NCBI RefSeq assembly: GCF_010093065.1
Contig: NZ_CP048113.1
Coordinates: 1,922,001-1,986,000, forward strand
Direction of reading: 5' to 3'
DNA length: 64,000 bases
Source: Chitinophaga agri
GTDB lineage: Bacteria; Bacteroidota; Bacteroidia; Chitinophagales; Chitinophagaceae
Shown here: in pieces, positions 8,062 through 17,290 of the stretch
How the letters are laid out: the number at the start of each line of letters is the position of its first letter
Numbering within the stretch: the first letter of the stretch is position 1
The notes under the pieces: model-generated
The model's input: only the letters and a program-made list of their open reading frames with translations
The model's database searches: none
What the model was told of the DNA's origin: nothing
Made by a program: the position numbers and the translations under genes

Positions 8062-9840
8062 TTACAGGAAATGCTTTCCCATGGTCTCCTTCTGGTGTTT
8101 CCATAATTCCTGGAAAACAGGGCTGTTCTGCCGTAAATCTTCAAAAGTGCCCTCCGCTACAATCCTTCCCTGTTCGAGCACATATACATAGTCAAAATGC
8201 GTCAGCAAATGCAGACGGTGAATTGAAGATATTACAGCTTTATCTGCAAATGCGCTGAACAACTTACTATAGATCATGACTTCCGTCTTCGGATCCACGC
8301 TACTCGTTGGCTCATCCAGCAATACCACCTCACTCTCACGTGCAGCGAGTATCCCACGCGCGAGTGCCAGCCGCTGTTTCTGCCCTCCGGAAAGGTTGAC
8401 TCCCTTCTCGCGGATATCCGATTCCAGTCCCAGTGGCAGTTGCCTGATCACTTCCGTAAAATGCGCGCTTTCACATACCTCCTCAATATCGGCCTCACTG
8501 AATGGCAGACCAAGTGTAACATTATAGGCGATGGTATTCTCAAATATCTCCGGCTCCTGCGGAAAAAGCGTCACGGTTTCATTGAGCGTATCCAGTTCAT
8601 ATGATTTCCCGTCTACCGTAAGCTGCATACCGGGCTGCGGATCGTATAATCCACGGAGCAACGACAGGAGCGTACTTTTGCCACTGCCACTCTCTCCTAT
8701 CAGCGCAATGCGTTTACCTCTGGGTATGTTGATATTCAACTGGTGTAAACTTTGCGGAGCGTGCTCACTATCATATGCGTCACGATGAGAAAAGCTCAGG
8801 TCTTTGATATTGATCTCCCGCCATGTATCTGGCAGGTCCGTCGGTGCATCCGGACGATGCTGTCTTTTAAATGCCTCGTCAATATTGGCCGCCGTTTGTA
8901 CATAGGTGTTATACTGCGTAATATCCGTATATTGCCAGGCAAAATCATAAAACACACTGGTGAACTGATTGACATATCCCAGTAAAGTAACTAGTCCCGC
9001 TACGTAAAATACCGTTCCCGGCTTCCAGTATTGCAGAATGTAACCCACTGCTACCACACAATAAATGACCGTAATCAGCATATCTGCTACAAACCACTTC
9101 CATTCATTTACACGGATGTTCTTTTTAAACGGTGGTATTATATTATGTACCTTGGATAACAGACCGGTCTCCATACTCTTCTCCAACCGCAGGGTGATCA
9201 CCGTCATAATGTTAGACAGACTGTCGAACAAGGTGGAAGACACCACATGCTCCTTTTCGTTGACCTCATCCAGTGTACGGATGAAGGGCTTGTCAAATTT
9301 AAAGAGTACCCAGATCGTGATCACGCCCAGCAAAATACCGATCGTACCAAATAAAGGTGAAAAATATACAATAGCGACAACTGAAAAAATGAGCTTCCCT
9401 ACGGCCCGCAGGTACATAAAGCCATGATCAAAGAAGGTCTTCAGTGCATCGTACGCTTTACGTATACGATTAATAGTAGCACCACTGTGATGGTCCTGGT
9501 GCCACTTTACCGGCAGGTGCAATACCTGATGATACCTTTCCTGTAAAAAATTACGGCTTAGATTAAACGCGAGCTCACGTTCCATGATACGGGCAGGACC
9601 GTGAAAGCACCATTCAATAAATTTGAGCACAAAATAGCTGGCAGCGTATAAGAAGGCATAATGCAGGACCTGTTGTGTGTCCTGCTGGATCTTACTGATA
9701 AACCACCCCAGCAGCACCGGATATAAAGCGTTGATAATTGAAGAGACAACGAACATCGCATATACCAATACATATCGTTTTCTCTCTGTCCGCGCGTAGC
9801 GCCAGGCTGTGCGCAGCAGGGATACATATGGGTTTGCCAT
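8062..9840 (-). CDS. ABC exporter, fused permease and ATPase
   Basis: ATP-driven export half-transporter, acting as a dimer in the inner membrane. The transmembrane domain covers about residues 20-320 with about six spans (YVLVYAMFVVSSIINALYPVLL, LIFSVVAIVYFSPL). The nucleotide-binding domain covers about 345-590: Walker A GESGSGKST, signature LSGGQKQRLALARG, Walker B VVLLDEPTSSVD, and the switch histidine in SIHRLH. The length of 592 residues fits the MsbA/lipid-A-exporter-like class. Substrate unknown; no partner half-transporter or outer-membrane factor is adjacent. Upstream neighbours on the same strand are 115 bases away and unrelated. Confidence 0.93.
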   Translation of the reverse strand: MANPYVSLLRTAWRYARTERKRYVLVYAMFVVSSIINALYPVLLGWFISKIQQDTQQVLHYAFLYAASYFVLKFIEWCFHGPARIMERELAFNLSRNFLQERYHQVLHLPVKWHQDHHSGATINRIRKAYDALKTFFDHGFMYLRAVGKLIFSVVAIVYFSPLFGTIGILLGVITIWVLFKFDKPFIRTLDEVNEKEHVVSSTLFDSLSNIMTVITLRLEKSMETGLLSKVHNIIPPFKKNIRVNEWKWFVADMLITVIYCVVAVGYILQYWKPGTVFYVAGLVTLLGYVNQFTSVFYDFAWQYTDITQYNTYVQTAANIDEAFKRQHRPDAPTDLPDTWREINIKDLSFSHRDAYDSEHAPQSLHQLNINIPRGKRIALIGESGSGKSTLLSLLRGLYDPQPGMQLTVDGKSYELDTLNETVTLFPQEPEIFENTIAYNVTLGLPFSEADIEEVCESAHFTEVIRQLPLGLESDIREKGVNLSGGQKQRLALARGILAARESEVVLLDEPTSSVDPKTEVMIYSKLFSAFADKAVISSIHRLHLLTHFDYVYVLEQGRIVAEGTFEDLRQNSPVFQELWKHQKETMGKHFL

Positions 9841-9954
9841 AGCAGGGAAATGTTAGAATAAAAATGCAAAGATATAAAAAGCAGCCAAAGTAGGCCGGTA
9901 GACCGGCACATCAGCATAGCTGAATCATCCCGCTTCGTTTAGGCAACCACAACG

Positions 9955-10857
9955 TTACCTGAAGGTATCTATAACGCGGGCATCTATCCAGTAAATATCC
10001 CTGCTGCTGGTGTAGAACAAATACTTTCCGTCTGCCGTCACAAAAGGACACAGCTCGTGCCCCGGGGTATTGATCCTGTCTCCCATGTTCTTTGCGTTCG
10101 TCCATGTACCATCACGCTTTCTGAAACTAATGTAAAGATCCCCCGCACCATATCCATCAGCACGCGCAGCACAAAAGATAAGATAGGATTCATCACCTGC
10201 TACAAAAACATCTGCTTCATAAGCTACCGTATTAATGGCGTCCGGCAAAGGAACAGGTTGCCCGAATTCGTCATTTACACAGGAAGCGGCATAGATATCA
10301 AAGTTGTCCGTTCTCTTCTCGTTCGCATGGCTATTGGATGAAAAATACATAGTGCCGCTATTTGAGAAAGATACGTAGTATTCATGCCTGCCGGAATTGA
10401 TAGCTTTGCCTGCATTAACAGGTGCTGACCAGCGATCCCCTTTTCTTTTCACATACCAGATATCGTAATCCTTTTTATCGGCCGATCCGACTACTGGGCG
10501 ATCAGATATAAAGTATAGCCTGTTTTGATCCGGAGACAACATAGGGTCATTATAACTAAATAAAGGATCAGTAAGTATTGTTACCGGTTTTGTCCATTGT
10601 CCCTTCTTCAGCTGCATGTACCTGATCTCCGCCCTGCCCTTTATATCAACAGCATAATAGCATTCGTGTCCGTCACGCGAAAAGACGGAACCAAATTCAT
10701 GCTGATCCGGCAATGATATAACGCCAGGCGCAAATTTAACGGGCGTCATACCTGGTGGTGTTTCGCCTAAATATGCTGTAGATGACTTTATTGTTGTTTG
10801 CGCAAAGGCTTTGATTTGAGAGAGCAGTATGAGCACGAACAAAACTAGCTTCATCAT
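9955..10857 (-). CDS. Secreted WD40-like (PD40) beta-propeller protein
   Basis: A signal peptide (MMKLVLFVLILLSQIKAFAQ) is followed by about 280 residues made of PD40/TolB-like blades: SVFSRDGHECYYAV, DPMLSPDQNRLYFISDR, YYVSFSNSGTMYFSSN, VFVAGDESYLIFCA and PFVTADGKYLFYTSSRD. Such proteins usually bind ligands or partner proteins in the periplasm or at the surface of Bacteroidota. The OmpA-like domain that often follows such propellers in this phylum is absent. Monocistronic; no function can be assigned from context. Confidence 0.82.
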   Translation of the reverse strand: MMKLVLFVLILLSQIKAFAQTTIKSSTAYLGETPPGMTPVKFAPGVISLPDQHEFGSVFSRDGHECYYAVDIKGRAEIRYMQLKKGQWTKPVTILTDPLFSYNDPMLSPDQNRLYFISDRPVVGSADKKDYDIWYVKRKGDRWSAPVNAGKAINSGRHEYYVSFSNSGTMYFSSNSHANEKRTDNFDIYAASCVNDEFGQPVPLPDAINTVAYEADVFVAGDESYLIFCAARADGYGAGDLYISFRKRDGTWTNAKNMGDRINTPGHELCPFVTADGKYLFYTSSRDIYWIDARVIDTFR

Positions 10858-11036
10858 GTATATATTGATTTTGGGGAATTAACACCTTATCGGAACCGGC
10901 AATGGCGACCTGCATCATTACGACCTGGTAAATGTAGTACTTTTTCTATATGCACTGATATACTGTAACAACCAGTAGATTTCAGGCCGAATAGCCACCT
11001 TAAGATCTACTAAGGATCATTCTTCTCCAAAACGGC

Positions 11037-12002
11037 TTATACCTGCTTAAAACAGCCGTATTCCTTTTCATATTTAGAAAGGTCACATTCCAGTGCTTCA
11101 CGATCCCAGTTGGCCGTATTGGCACATGCCTCATAAGTAGATTCCAGAAAGGCCAGTAACGTCTCTTCAGGATGATCTGCCTGTTGTACCACATCGTAAT
11201 GCAGCAGGTACTCCCCCATCTCTTTACTATAAAAAGCGCCGGCTGGCTGAACAGGCTGCTCTCCGAATGCCTCATTACCCGGATAACAATAAGAGTAGAA
11301 CACCGGATGCGGATATTGCTCACTGCCTGACCAGAAGCCACAGGAGCTGACTTCCTTTGAATAAGATTCCTGCATCACCTCCGCCGGCATGTTAGGTGCC
11401 TGACCATGGTGCAAAGGCGCATCCCTGCCTGAGAACCTGGTAACCGCCAGGTCAAAAGCACCCCAGAAGAAATGTACCGGACTACACTTACCAGTAAAGC
11501 CCGACCTGAAACGCGTCAGTACATTGTGTACCCGTACCAGCGCCTGCCAGTAATCCTCCATTTTCAGCTTATCGTACGGACGCTGTTCATGATCCTCCTC
11601 GAAAGGGGTCGCCCCTTCCAGTTCGTTAGGCGTTGTGTAGATCGATAGCGTTACACCCGCCGCCGACAGCTTTCTGAACACCTCTTTGTAAAAGTCTGCC
11701 ACTGTCCCTGGCGCCAACGCAACTGTTTCCCGGTTCCCTTTACTGGTGGTAATGATCAGCTGATGTTGCTGAAAGTCGAAATCCATCTGAAAGATCCCAT
11801 GCTCATACGGCATACTGCCTGAGCTAAGTCCATGAGCCGTCACATACAATGTCACATGCCACGAATGATTTAACCAGGGCATCTTCCGGAGACGGATCTT
11901 TCCCACTATCTGCGTCCATAGATGGACCGCCGCCAATGTACCTTTCAGTTCGTCAAATTTCAATACAGGCCAGTTGTCCTGTTGTAAAAGTGATCCTTTC
12001 AT
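11037..12002 (-). CDS. DUF5996 family protein
   Basis: A 321-residue soluble protein of the widespread DUF5996 family, of unknown biochemical function. Recognisable conserved parts are WPVLKFDELKGTLAAVHLWTQIVGKIR near the N-terminus (split here: WPVLKFDELK and LHLW-type motif), NHSWHVTLYVTAHGL, GKCSPVHFFWGAFDLAVTRFS-type region in the middle, and GFWSGSEQYPHPVFYSY near the C-terminus. It is rich in conserved tryptophan, histidine and acidic residues, which suggests an enzyme or ligand binder, but nothing firmer can be said. Monocistronic; the 147-base gap upstream of the SDR gene's terminator separates it from its neighbour. Confidence 0.85.
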   Translation of the reverse strand: MKGSLLQQDNWPVLKFDELKGTLAAVHLWTQIVGKIRLRKMPWLNHSWHVTLYVTAHGLSSGSMPYEHGIFQMDFDFQQHQLIITTSKGNRETVALAPGTVADFYKEVFRKLSAAGVTLSIYTTPNELEGATPFEEDHEQRPYDKLKMEDYWQALVRVHNVLTRFRSGFTGKCSPVHFFWGAFDLAVTRFSGRDAPLHHGQAPNMPAEVMQESYSKEVSSCGFWSGSEQYPHPVFYSYCYPGNEAFGEQPVQPAGAFYSKEMGEYLLHYDVVQQADHPEETLLAFLESTYEACANTANWDREALECDLSKYEKEYGCFKQV

Positions 12003-12102
12003 AACTTAACTTTGAAAGTAAACAGTATCGTCTTACTGTAGTAAGTTACTGAAAAACAGAAGCATTATCTCAAATCACATCAACAGCAGGCCAGAATAAA
12101 AA

Positions 12103-12129
12103 AGCCGCCGCGCATTATGCGAGACGGCT
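12103..12129 (-). terminator. Terminator of the SDR gene
   Basis: On the minus strand, AGCCGTCTCGC pairs with GCGCGGCGGCT (one mismatch) across a short loop and is followed by TTTTTTATT. It starts 21 bases past the SDR stop codon. Confidence 0.75.
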
Positions 12130-12149
12130 ACCTCCAGTATTACGACTCA

Positions 12150-12941
12150 TTACACATTACCATAGCTGTTTGATTGTCCGCCGTCAATGGCTATTACCTG
12201 TCCGCTCACGTAGCTACAATCGTCGCTCAGCAGGAATACCACCAGCTTACCTACTTCCTCGGGTAAACCAAGACGTTTAGTAGGATTCGCCTGTGCATAT
12301 ATTGTTTCTGCTGCTTTCGGATCCGCAGGATTTACCTGTTTGAACGCCTCCGCAACCATTGGCGTCAGGATAGCGCCAGGAGCGATCGCATTCGTAAGGA
12401 TGCCATCTCTGCCATATTCCAGTGCAGCGTTCTTCGTGATACCGGCAACTGCATGTTTCGTAGCCACATAGGCTGTCTGATTCATCACGCCTCTTATACC
12501 ACCTACTGAAGCCACATTGACGATCCTGCCATACGATTGTTGCTGCATCACCGGAATGATATACCTCAACCCATAATAAACACCCATCAGGTTAATATCA
12601 ATCACTTTCCTGAACACATCCAGGTCGTACTCCACCATTGGTGCCTGCCGCCCCTCAATACCTGCGTTATTATAAAATCCGTGTATAGTACCAAATTCCT
12701 TCACGGTATCGTCCACATACTTTTTTACAGCAGCTTCATTGGAAACATCTGCCACCGAAGTTAATATCTTTATATCTGGGTATTTACTCAGCAATTCTGC
12801 TTTCGCCTTCTCCAGGGATTCCGCATTATAATCCACCAGGGATAATATTGCACCATTCTTTGCAGCCTCTGATGCGGCTGCCAAACCAAGTCCCATTGCT
12901 GCTCCTGTAATTACGACTACCTTATCTTTTAAACGTCCCAT
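12150..12941 (-). CDS. Short-chain dehydrogenase/reductase
   Basis: NAD(P)-dependent oxidoreductase of the classical SDR family, 263 residues, cytoplasmic. The cofactor motif is TGAAMGLG (about 12-19), and an aspartate at the end of beta-2 (SLVDYN) favours NAD over NADP. NNAG is at about 91-94, and the catalytic triad is Ser in NVASVGG with YVATK (about 158-162). The C-terminal SGQVIAIDGGQS is typical of glucose-1-dehydrogenase-like members. Substrate unknown. It is a single gene with its own terminator. Confidence 0.9.
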   Translation of the reverse strand: MGRLKDKVVVITGAAMGLGLAAASEAAKNGAILSLVDYNAESLEKAKAELLSKYPDIKILTSVADVSNEAAVKKYVDDTVKEFGTIHGFYNNAGIEGRQAPMVEYDLDVFRKVIDINLMGVYYGLRYIIPVMQQQSYGRIVNVASVGGIRGVMNQTAYVATKHAVAGITKNAALEYGRDGILTNAIAPGAILTPMVAEAFKQVNPADPKAAETIYAQANPTKRLGLPEEVGKLVVFLLSDDCSYVSGQVIAIDGGQSNSYGNV

Positions 12942-13055
12942 CTATTTAGTTTTTATTGTGTGAAACAAAAGCTGATAAGGGACTAAAGTTCCCTGAAAAA
13001 CAACGAAAAGTGCCGCACAATCTGCACGACCATTAGCACAATCTGAACATGATGG

Positions 13056-13943
13056 TTAAGATGGTATCCGGAAGCGGGGACTTTCCTTTTCTCTGAATTC
13101 CTCCGGCGTTATGCCGGTATGCTTTTTAAAAAACCGTGCGAAGTATGACTGATCGGTGAAACCAAGTTGATAGGCAATCTCCTTGATGGACATTTTACCA
13201 TGAAACAATGCACGCTTTGCTTCTATCAGCAGTAACTGGTACAACAGCTGACTGATGGTCATCCCTGTCCTCTCCCGTAGGATCTCATTGGTCCTCTTAG
13301 GCGTCAGCCCGATCTGCTGCGCATAGAAGCTGGCAGATCTTTCCTCTGTATAATGTTCTTCCAGCAGGTAGAATAATTTGATGATGCGGCTGTCTTCTCC
13401 TGCGGTAACTGTTAACTGATGATTGGCAAAACGGTAAAGATGCCACAGAAAAACGGTAGTATATTTCAGGAGCAACGTAAGGTCGGACGGTCCGTTATTC
13501 TCCAGTACGATCAGATTGAACAGCTCAGCTAATGGTCCACACATCTGATCGGGGATAGCTATGCCATCATTGGCGAAAGGCAGGAATAGCTGCCGGAGGA
13601 ACGGCTCTTCTATACGATGGAAGAATGAGGCCGAGAAGACGATCGTTTTTGCTTTAGGCAGCACTTTGGACGGAATGGAATGTACCTGGTGCTGCCCGAT
13701 CAGGTATACCGCATTCTTCTTTATGGGGTAAGATTCGAAATCTATAAAATGTACGTCACTATCCTCCATAAACCAGATGATAGCATAAAAATCGATCCGG
13801 TGGCTGGGCCAGTGTTCTCCGAATGCCGTCCGCTGATCGGACGCGAGAAAAGGGAGCGCCGGTAAAGTATGCAGCGGAATATCGCGGGAATTTTTCATTG
13901 ACTGCCAATTCCCCCGAAGGTAAATAATCTTCTGCCTAATCAA
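13056..13943 (-). CDS. AraC family transcriptional regulator
   Basis: DNA-binding regulator with an N-terminal cupin-like sensing domain (about 20-150) and a C-terminal AraC pair of helix-turn-helix motifs (about 195-290). The second carries the signature IKEIAYQLGFTDQSYFARFF and KKHTGITPEEFRE. The frame opens at 13943, four bases after the stop of the YdeI gene, so the two form an operon. The ATG at 13898 (MKNSRDIPL) is an alternative start and would remove 15 residues of uncertain value. Target genes are unknown. Confidence 0.9.
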   Translation of the reverse strand: MIRQKIIYLRGNWQSMKNSRDIPLHTLPALPFLASDQRTAFGEHWPSHRIDFYAIIWFMEDSDVHFIDFESYPIKKNAVYLIGQHQVHSIPSKVLPKAKTIVFSASFFHRIEEPFLRQLFLPFANDGIAIPDQMCGPLAELFNLIVLENNGPSDLTLLLKYTTVFLWHLYRFANHQLTVTAGEDSRIIKLFYLLEEHYTEERSASFYAQQIGLTPKRTNEILRERTGMTISQLLYQLLLIEAKRALFHGKMSIKEIAYQLGFTDQSYFARFFKKHTGITPEEFREKESPRFRIPS

Positions 13944-13945
13944 TA

Positions 13946-14539
13946 TTAATCATCAAGCCCCTCTCCATTGAGGATCTTCTGCAGGTATTTATCTATCCGC
14001 GACTCCCGCGTCTTAGACTGTTTTGCCTGAGAGAAATAAAACAGGTATCCACGTTGCCGGCCGGGCGTCAGCGCGTTAAAAGCCTTCTGCAGGGCCCCAT
14101 TAGTATCCAGTCGTTGCTGAAACTCTGCCGGTACGGCATAATCTGCCGTCTCTTTCATGGCAACTTTCACACCTGCCTTCTCCAGGGCTATGGCTTCCTT
14201 TATATAGGCCTTGATGTCCGCTTCCTGCTCCCTGATCTGGCTGATGTCTGTAAATCTGAGCTGACGGGCTGACTGCACATTCTCTGTCTGCTGAATTAAG
14301 AGCCCTTTAGCATCCTTTAACAGCGCGCCTTTATGGAATAACAATGCACAGTATTCCTTAAATCCGTGAATAAGCACCACATTGGCGGACTGAAATGTAT
14401 AACAGGGATGCATCCATTTATAATCCTCCCTAAGCAGGTTAATGTCAAGTATGATCTTTCGCAGCAAAGTCATTTCCTCTTTCCATCTGTTGGTTTTCGC
14501 CAGGAACTGATCAACTCTTGGATCTGTATTGTTTTTCAT
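13946..14539 (-). CDS. YdeI/OmpD-associated family protein
   Basis: A 197-residue cytoplasmic protein with an N-terminal DUF1801 fold (DPRVDQFLAKTNRW, KWMHPCYTFQSANVVLIHGF) and a C-terminal YdeI helical part (FNALTPGRQRGYLFYFSQAK, TRESRIDKYLQKI). The family is common in Bacteroidota and has no settled function; the name comes from an indirect link in enterobacteria. It precedes the AraC regulator with almost no gap, so co-transcription is likely. Confidence 0.88.
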   Translation of the reverse strand: MKNNTDPRVDQFLAKTNRWKEEMTLLRKIILDINLLREDYKWMHPCYTFQSANVVLIHGFKEYCALLFHKGALLKDAKGLLIQQTENVQSARQLRFTDISQIREQEADIKAYIKEAIALEKAGVKVAMKETADYAVPAEFQQRLDTNGALQKAFNALTPGRQRGYLFYFSQAKQSKTRESRIDKYLQKILNGEGLDD

Positions 14540-14695
14540 GATAGTAGTTAATTAAAAGGACAATACCATTAGTAGCCATTTGACTACAAATATATGCGTA
14601 ACTATGTAACTAAACTACACATCGGTACTGATTTGTTTATGAAACGGAATTAAGGGGTGTTTTGCGAAGAAAGATAAATATGGGAGGGGCTGATA

Positions 14696-16987
14696 TTAAA
14701 CAACCTGACTGTGCCTGACAGACACACCTGCCGGATCTGTTGACAGATCGGGATTGGTGTAGAACTGACAGCCTGCTGCAAACCGCAGATCAAAACAAAG
14801 ACCTTTGTTGTTGCGTACTTCCAACACGCCATCCAGCTGCTGGCTCAGCCCATAGATCAGGCTCATACCCAGTGACTGACTGGTACTGATATCATAATCT
14901 TCGGGTAATCCGATCCCATTATCTGCCACTTTCAGTATATACTCATTCTTTTCCTGCTCCAGGCTGATCACAATATTACCGCCACGTCCACCCGGAAACG
15001 CATACTTTATCGCATTACTTACTATTTCATTCAGTATTAGTCCCACAGGTACTGCCTGTGCAACGTCAAATTCAGCGGAGATAACCGCGAGGTTGAAATG
15101 TATCTTACCGGATGTATCGAAACAATCTTCCATGTAGTTCACCAGCTCCCTGACATACCATTGCATATTGATGGTGCTTAATCCTTCGGTCTGATAAAGT
15201 TTCTGATGTATCAGCGACATCGCATACATACGGTGCTGACTGTTTCTGATAGCCGTGATAGCAGCGTCGTTGTCCAGAAAGGCGCTCTGACTGTTCAGCA
15301 GACTAATGACCATTTGCAGGTTATTCTTCACCCTGTGATGAATTTCTTTCAGCAGCCATTCCTTTTCGTCCAATAGTTTTTTTAACTGCACCTGCTGACT
15401 TTCCAGTTTCCGGTTGGAATCTTTTTTCATGCCATATGCCTTATACAGTACAAGGCAAAAGGCAAATAACAGTATTACGGCGCCGATGATCACATAGCGG
15501 ATAGTCCGTTCGCGATGCAGACTCTCCTGCTGAATACTATTCATGCGCTGCAGCAACAAAATGTCCTTATCTTTTTTCTCTGTTTCGAAGGCCATTTGTA
15601 GCTGCCCGATCTGGCGGCCGGTGGTCAGTGCCGCCAGCGAGTCTGATAATGTTTTGTATCGCTGATAGTGAGAAAGTGCACCACTCATGTTACCCGTTGC
15701 TGAATCAGCTCTGGATGCACAAAGTTCATATATCAACGTCCGGTTAATAGTACTGCCATATCGCTCGCGATCCTCTCTAAAGGCATCCAGATAAGGATAC
15801 GAAGCGCCGAACCGCCCGCAAGCCTGAAGATATTGAGCGAGCGCCACACGTATCATCTGCTTTTGTACCCCGCTGATCATACGTTGATGATAAAACATAA
15901 GCAGGTTTCTGTAATAAGGTGAGGCGCGGTTGACATCATCCATCAGTAGATGAATTCTCATCGACAGCATATTAGAAAATATAGTATCCGGCAAGTCCAT
16001 CATTGTATGGATCTTGTCAGCGACCTGCAAAGTATCCAGTGCCTGCTGATAATTACCTAAAAACTGGTCGCATTGTGCAATATTCAAGAGGAGATTACGT
16101 ATAGCCGGAGAATCATTGGTGTTGCGCGCAGAGCGGAGCCCTTTCAGGTAATATCCCATTGCCTGATGAAGCGACCGGATATCGAAATAATTCATACCAA
16201 GCCGGTTATAGATAGCCGTCATCAACGTTGTCGTGGTATCCCCCAGCTCTTCAGCAGTCGAAACTGCCAGCTGATTATAACGTAATGCCTTCAGAAACTC
16301 TTCTGACTCAGCGTATACTGCCCCCATCAATGCATATACGCCCTGTATACGGGAGTGATTGATCGACTTATAGAGACGTAATGCCTCATTCAGTAATTTA
16401 ATCGATTGTTCATATTGTCTTTGAATATGATAGAGATCCGCCACAAATTCGAGTATACGGGCCTCTTCTAAAACATGGTGTTGCTGATGATAAATGTTCG
16501 CTGCCGATGAATAGAACCTTATCTTTTCCGGCAGATCTGCCATGCTGTTGGAAAACGTTCCTCCCCATTCTATGAGTGCACTCGCATGTTCCAGCGGTCT
16601 GCCATTGGCACTGAGCATTTCCAGTGCACTTTTTGCCTCCACTTTTCCCTCCGCCGCCTTTCCTGAGAACCTCTTTCCTTTTGCCTGCATCAGCAAATAC
16701 AGCCCCCTACCTCGCTGGTATTGATGCCTTTCACTGATCGTGCGTATGTATTCCGCTACCATCAGCAGACTGTCGCCTTCCCTTGGGCCCGCGTTATTTT
16801 TGGCGGCATAGTATTCGCCCTGTCGCCATAACTGCGAGATCAATGACGTGTCAAGTCTGTCCGTCTTAACACGCGCGGCCAGTCTGGTAAGATCATCACC
16901 TTTCTGGGCCACCACACCAATATTAAAGCATATCAATAAAAAAGAAAGCAGGTAAACTGTTCGGAGAGCAGTCCGATTCATGCGCAT
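14696..16987 (-). CDS. TPR sensor histidine kinase (HisKA_2 type)
   Basis: A signal peptide (LRTVYLLSFLLICFNIGVVAQ) is followed by a periplasmic region of about 430 residues with several tetratricopeptide repeats (RIQGVYALMGAVYAESEEFLKALRYN-like units). Then comes a transmembrane span (YVIIGAVILLFAFCLVLYKA), a short coiled coil, the HisKA_2 phosphoacceptor box EIHHRVKNNLQM, and a HATPase domain with NEIVSNAIKYAF, DNGIGLPE and GMSLIYGL. I start at the ATG at 16987 (MRMNRT); an in-frame ATG at 17125 would place 46 residues ahead of the signal peptide. No response regulator is adjacent, so it is an orphan kinase by position. Confidence 0.88.
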   Translation of the reverse strand: MRMNRTALRTVYLLSFLLICFNIGVVAQKGDDLTRLAARVKTDRLDTSLISQLWRQGEYYAAKNNAGPREGDSLLMVAEYIRTISERHQYQRGRGLYLLMQAKGKRFSGKAAEGKVEAKSALEMLSANGRPLEHASALIEWGGTFSNSMADLPEKIRFYSSAANIYHQQHHVLEEARILEFVADLYHIQRQYEQSIKLLNEALRLYKSINHSRIQGVYALMGAVYAESEEFLKALRYNQLAVSTAEELGDTTTTLMTAIYNRLGMNYFDIRSLHQAMGYYLKGLRSARNTNDSPAIRNLLLNIAQCDQFLGNYQQALDTLQVADKIHTMMDLPDTIFSNMLSMRIHLLMDDVNRASPYYRNLLMFYHQRMISGVQKQMIRVALAQYLQACGRFGASYPYLDAFREDRERYGSTINRTLIYELCASRADSATGNMSGALSHYQRYKTLSDSLAALTTGRQIGQLQMAFETEKKDKDILLLQRMNSIQQESLHRERTIRYVIIGAVILLFAFCLVLYKAYGMKKDSNRKLESQQVQLKKLLDEKEWLLKEIHHRVKNNLQMVISLLNSQSAFLDNDAAITAIRNSQHRMYAMSLIHQKLYQTEGLSTINMQWYVRELVNYMEDCFDTSGKIHFNLAVISAEFDVAQAVPVGLILNEIVSNAIKYAFPGGRGGNIVISLEQEKNEYILKVADNGIGLPEDYDISTSQSLGMSLIYGLSQQLDGVLEVRNNKGLCFDLRFAAGCQFYTNPDLSTDPAGVSVRHSQVV

Positions 16988-17232
16988 CCAGTTAGTCTTA
17001 TGGTAATTTTGCAAGGTACATCGATCCCCGCGCATAGTATAGTCCTTGCTAATAGTTTCACTTGTCGCTTTCAACAGATTTCTTGTAATAATTACGGTTA
17101 CATCTTCACCCCTTCTCCAACACATTCACCCCATTCACATCCAGGTTCCGCTCTCCCCTTAAACGACTACCTTCTTTCCCTATCGAATCTGCAACACCGT
17201 CTTTTCACGCGAATTGTTGCAACAAATCAATA

Positions 17233-17254
17233 AGGGCCGGTAGTTACCGGCCCT
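17233..17254 (-). terminator. Hairpin downstream of the Tat-SDR gene
   Basis: AGGGCCGGTA pairs perfectly with TACCGGCCCT around a two-base centre, 37 bases past the SDR stop. The minus strand then reads TATTGATTTG, a weak U-run. Confidence 0.6.
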
Positions 17255-17290
17255 GTTGAGATAATAGGATGTTGTCTTAATGATATCGTC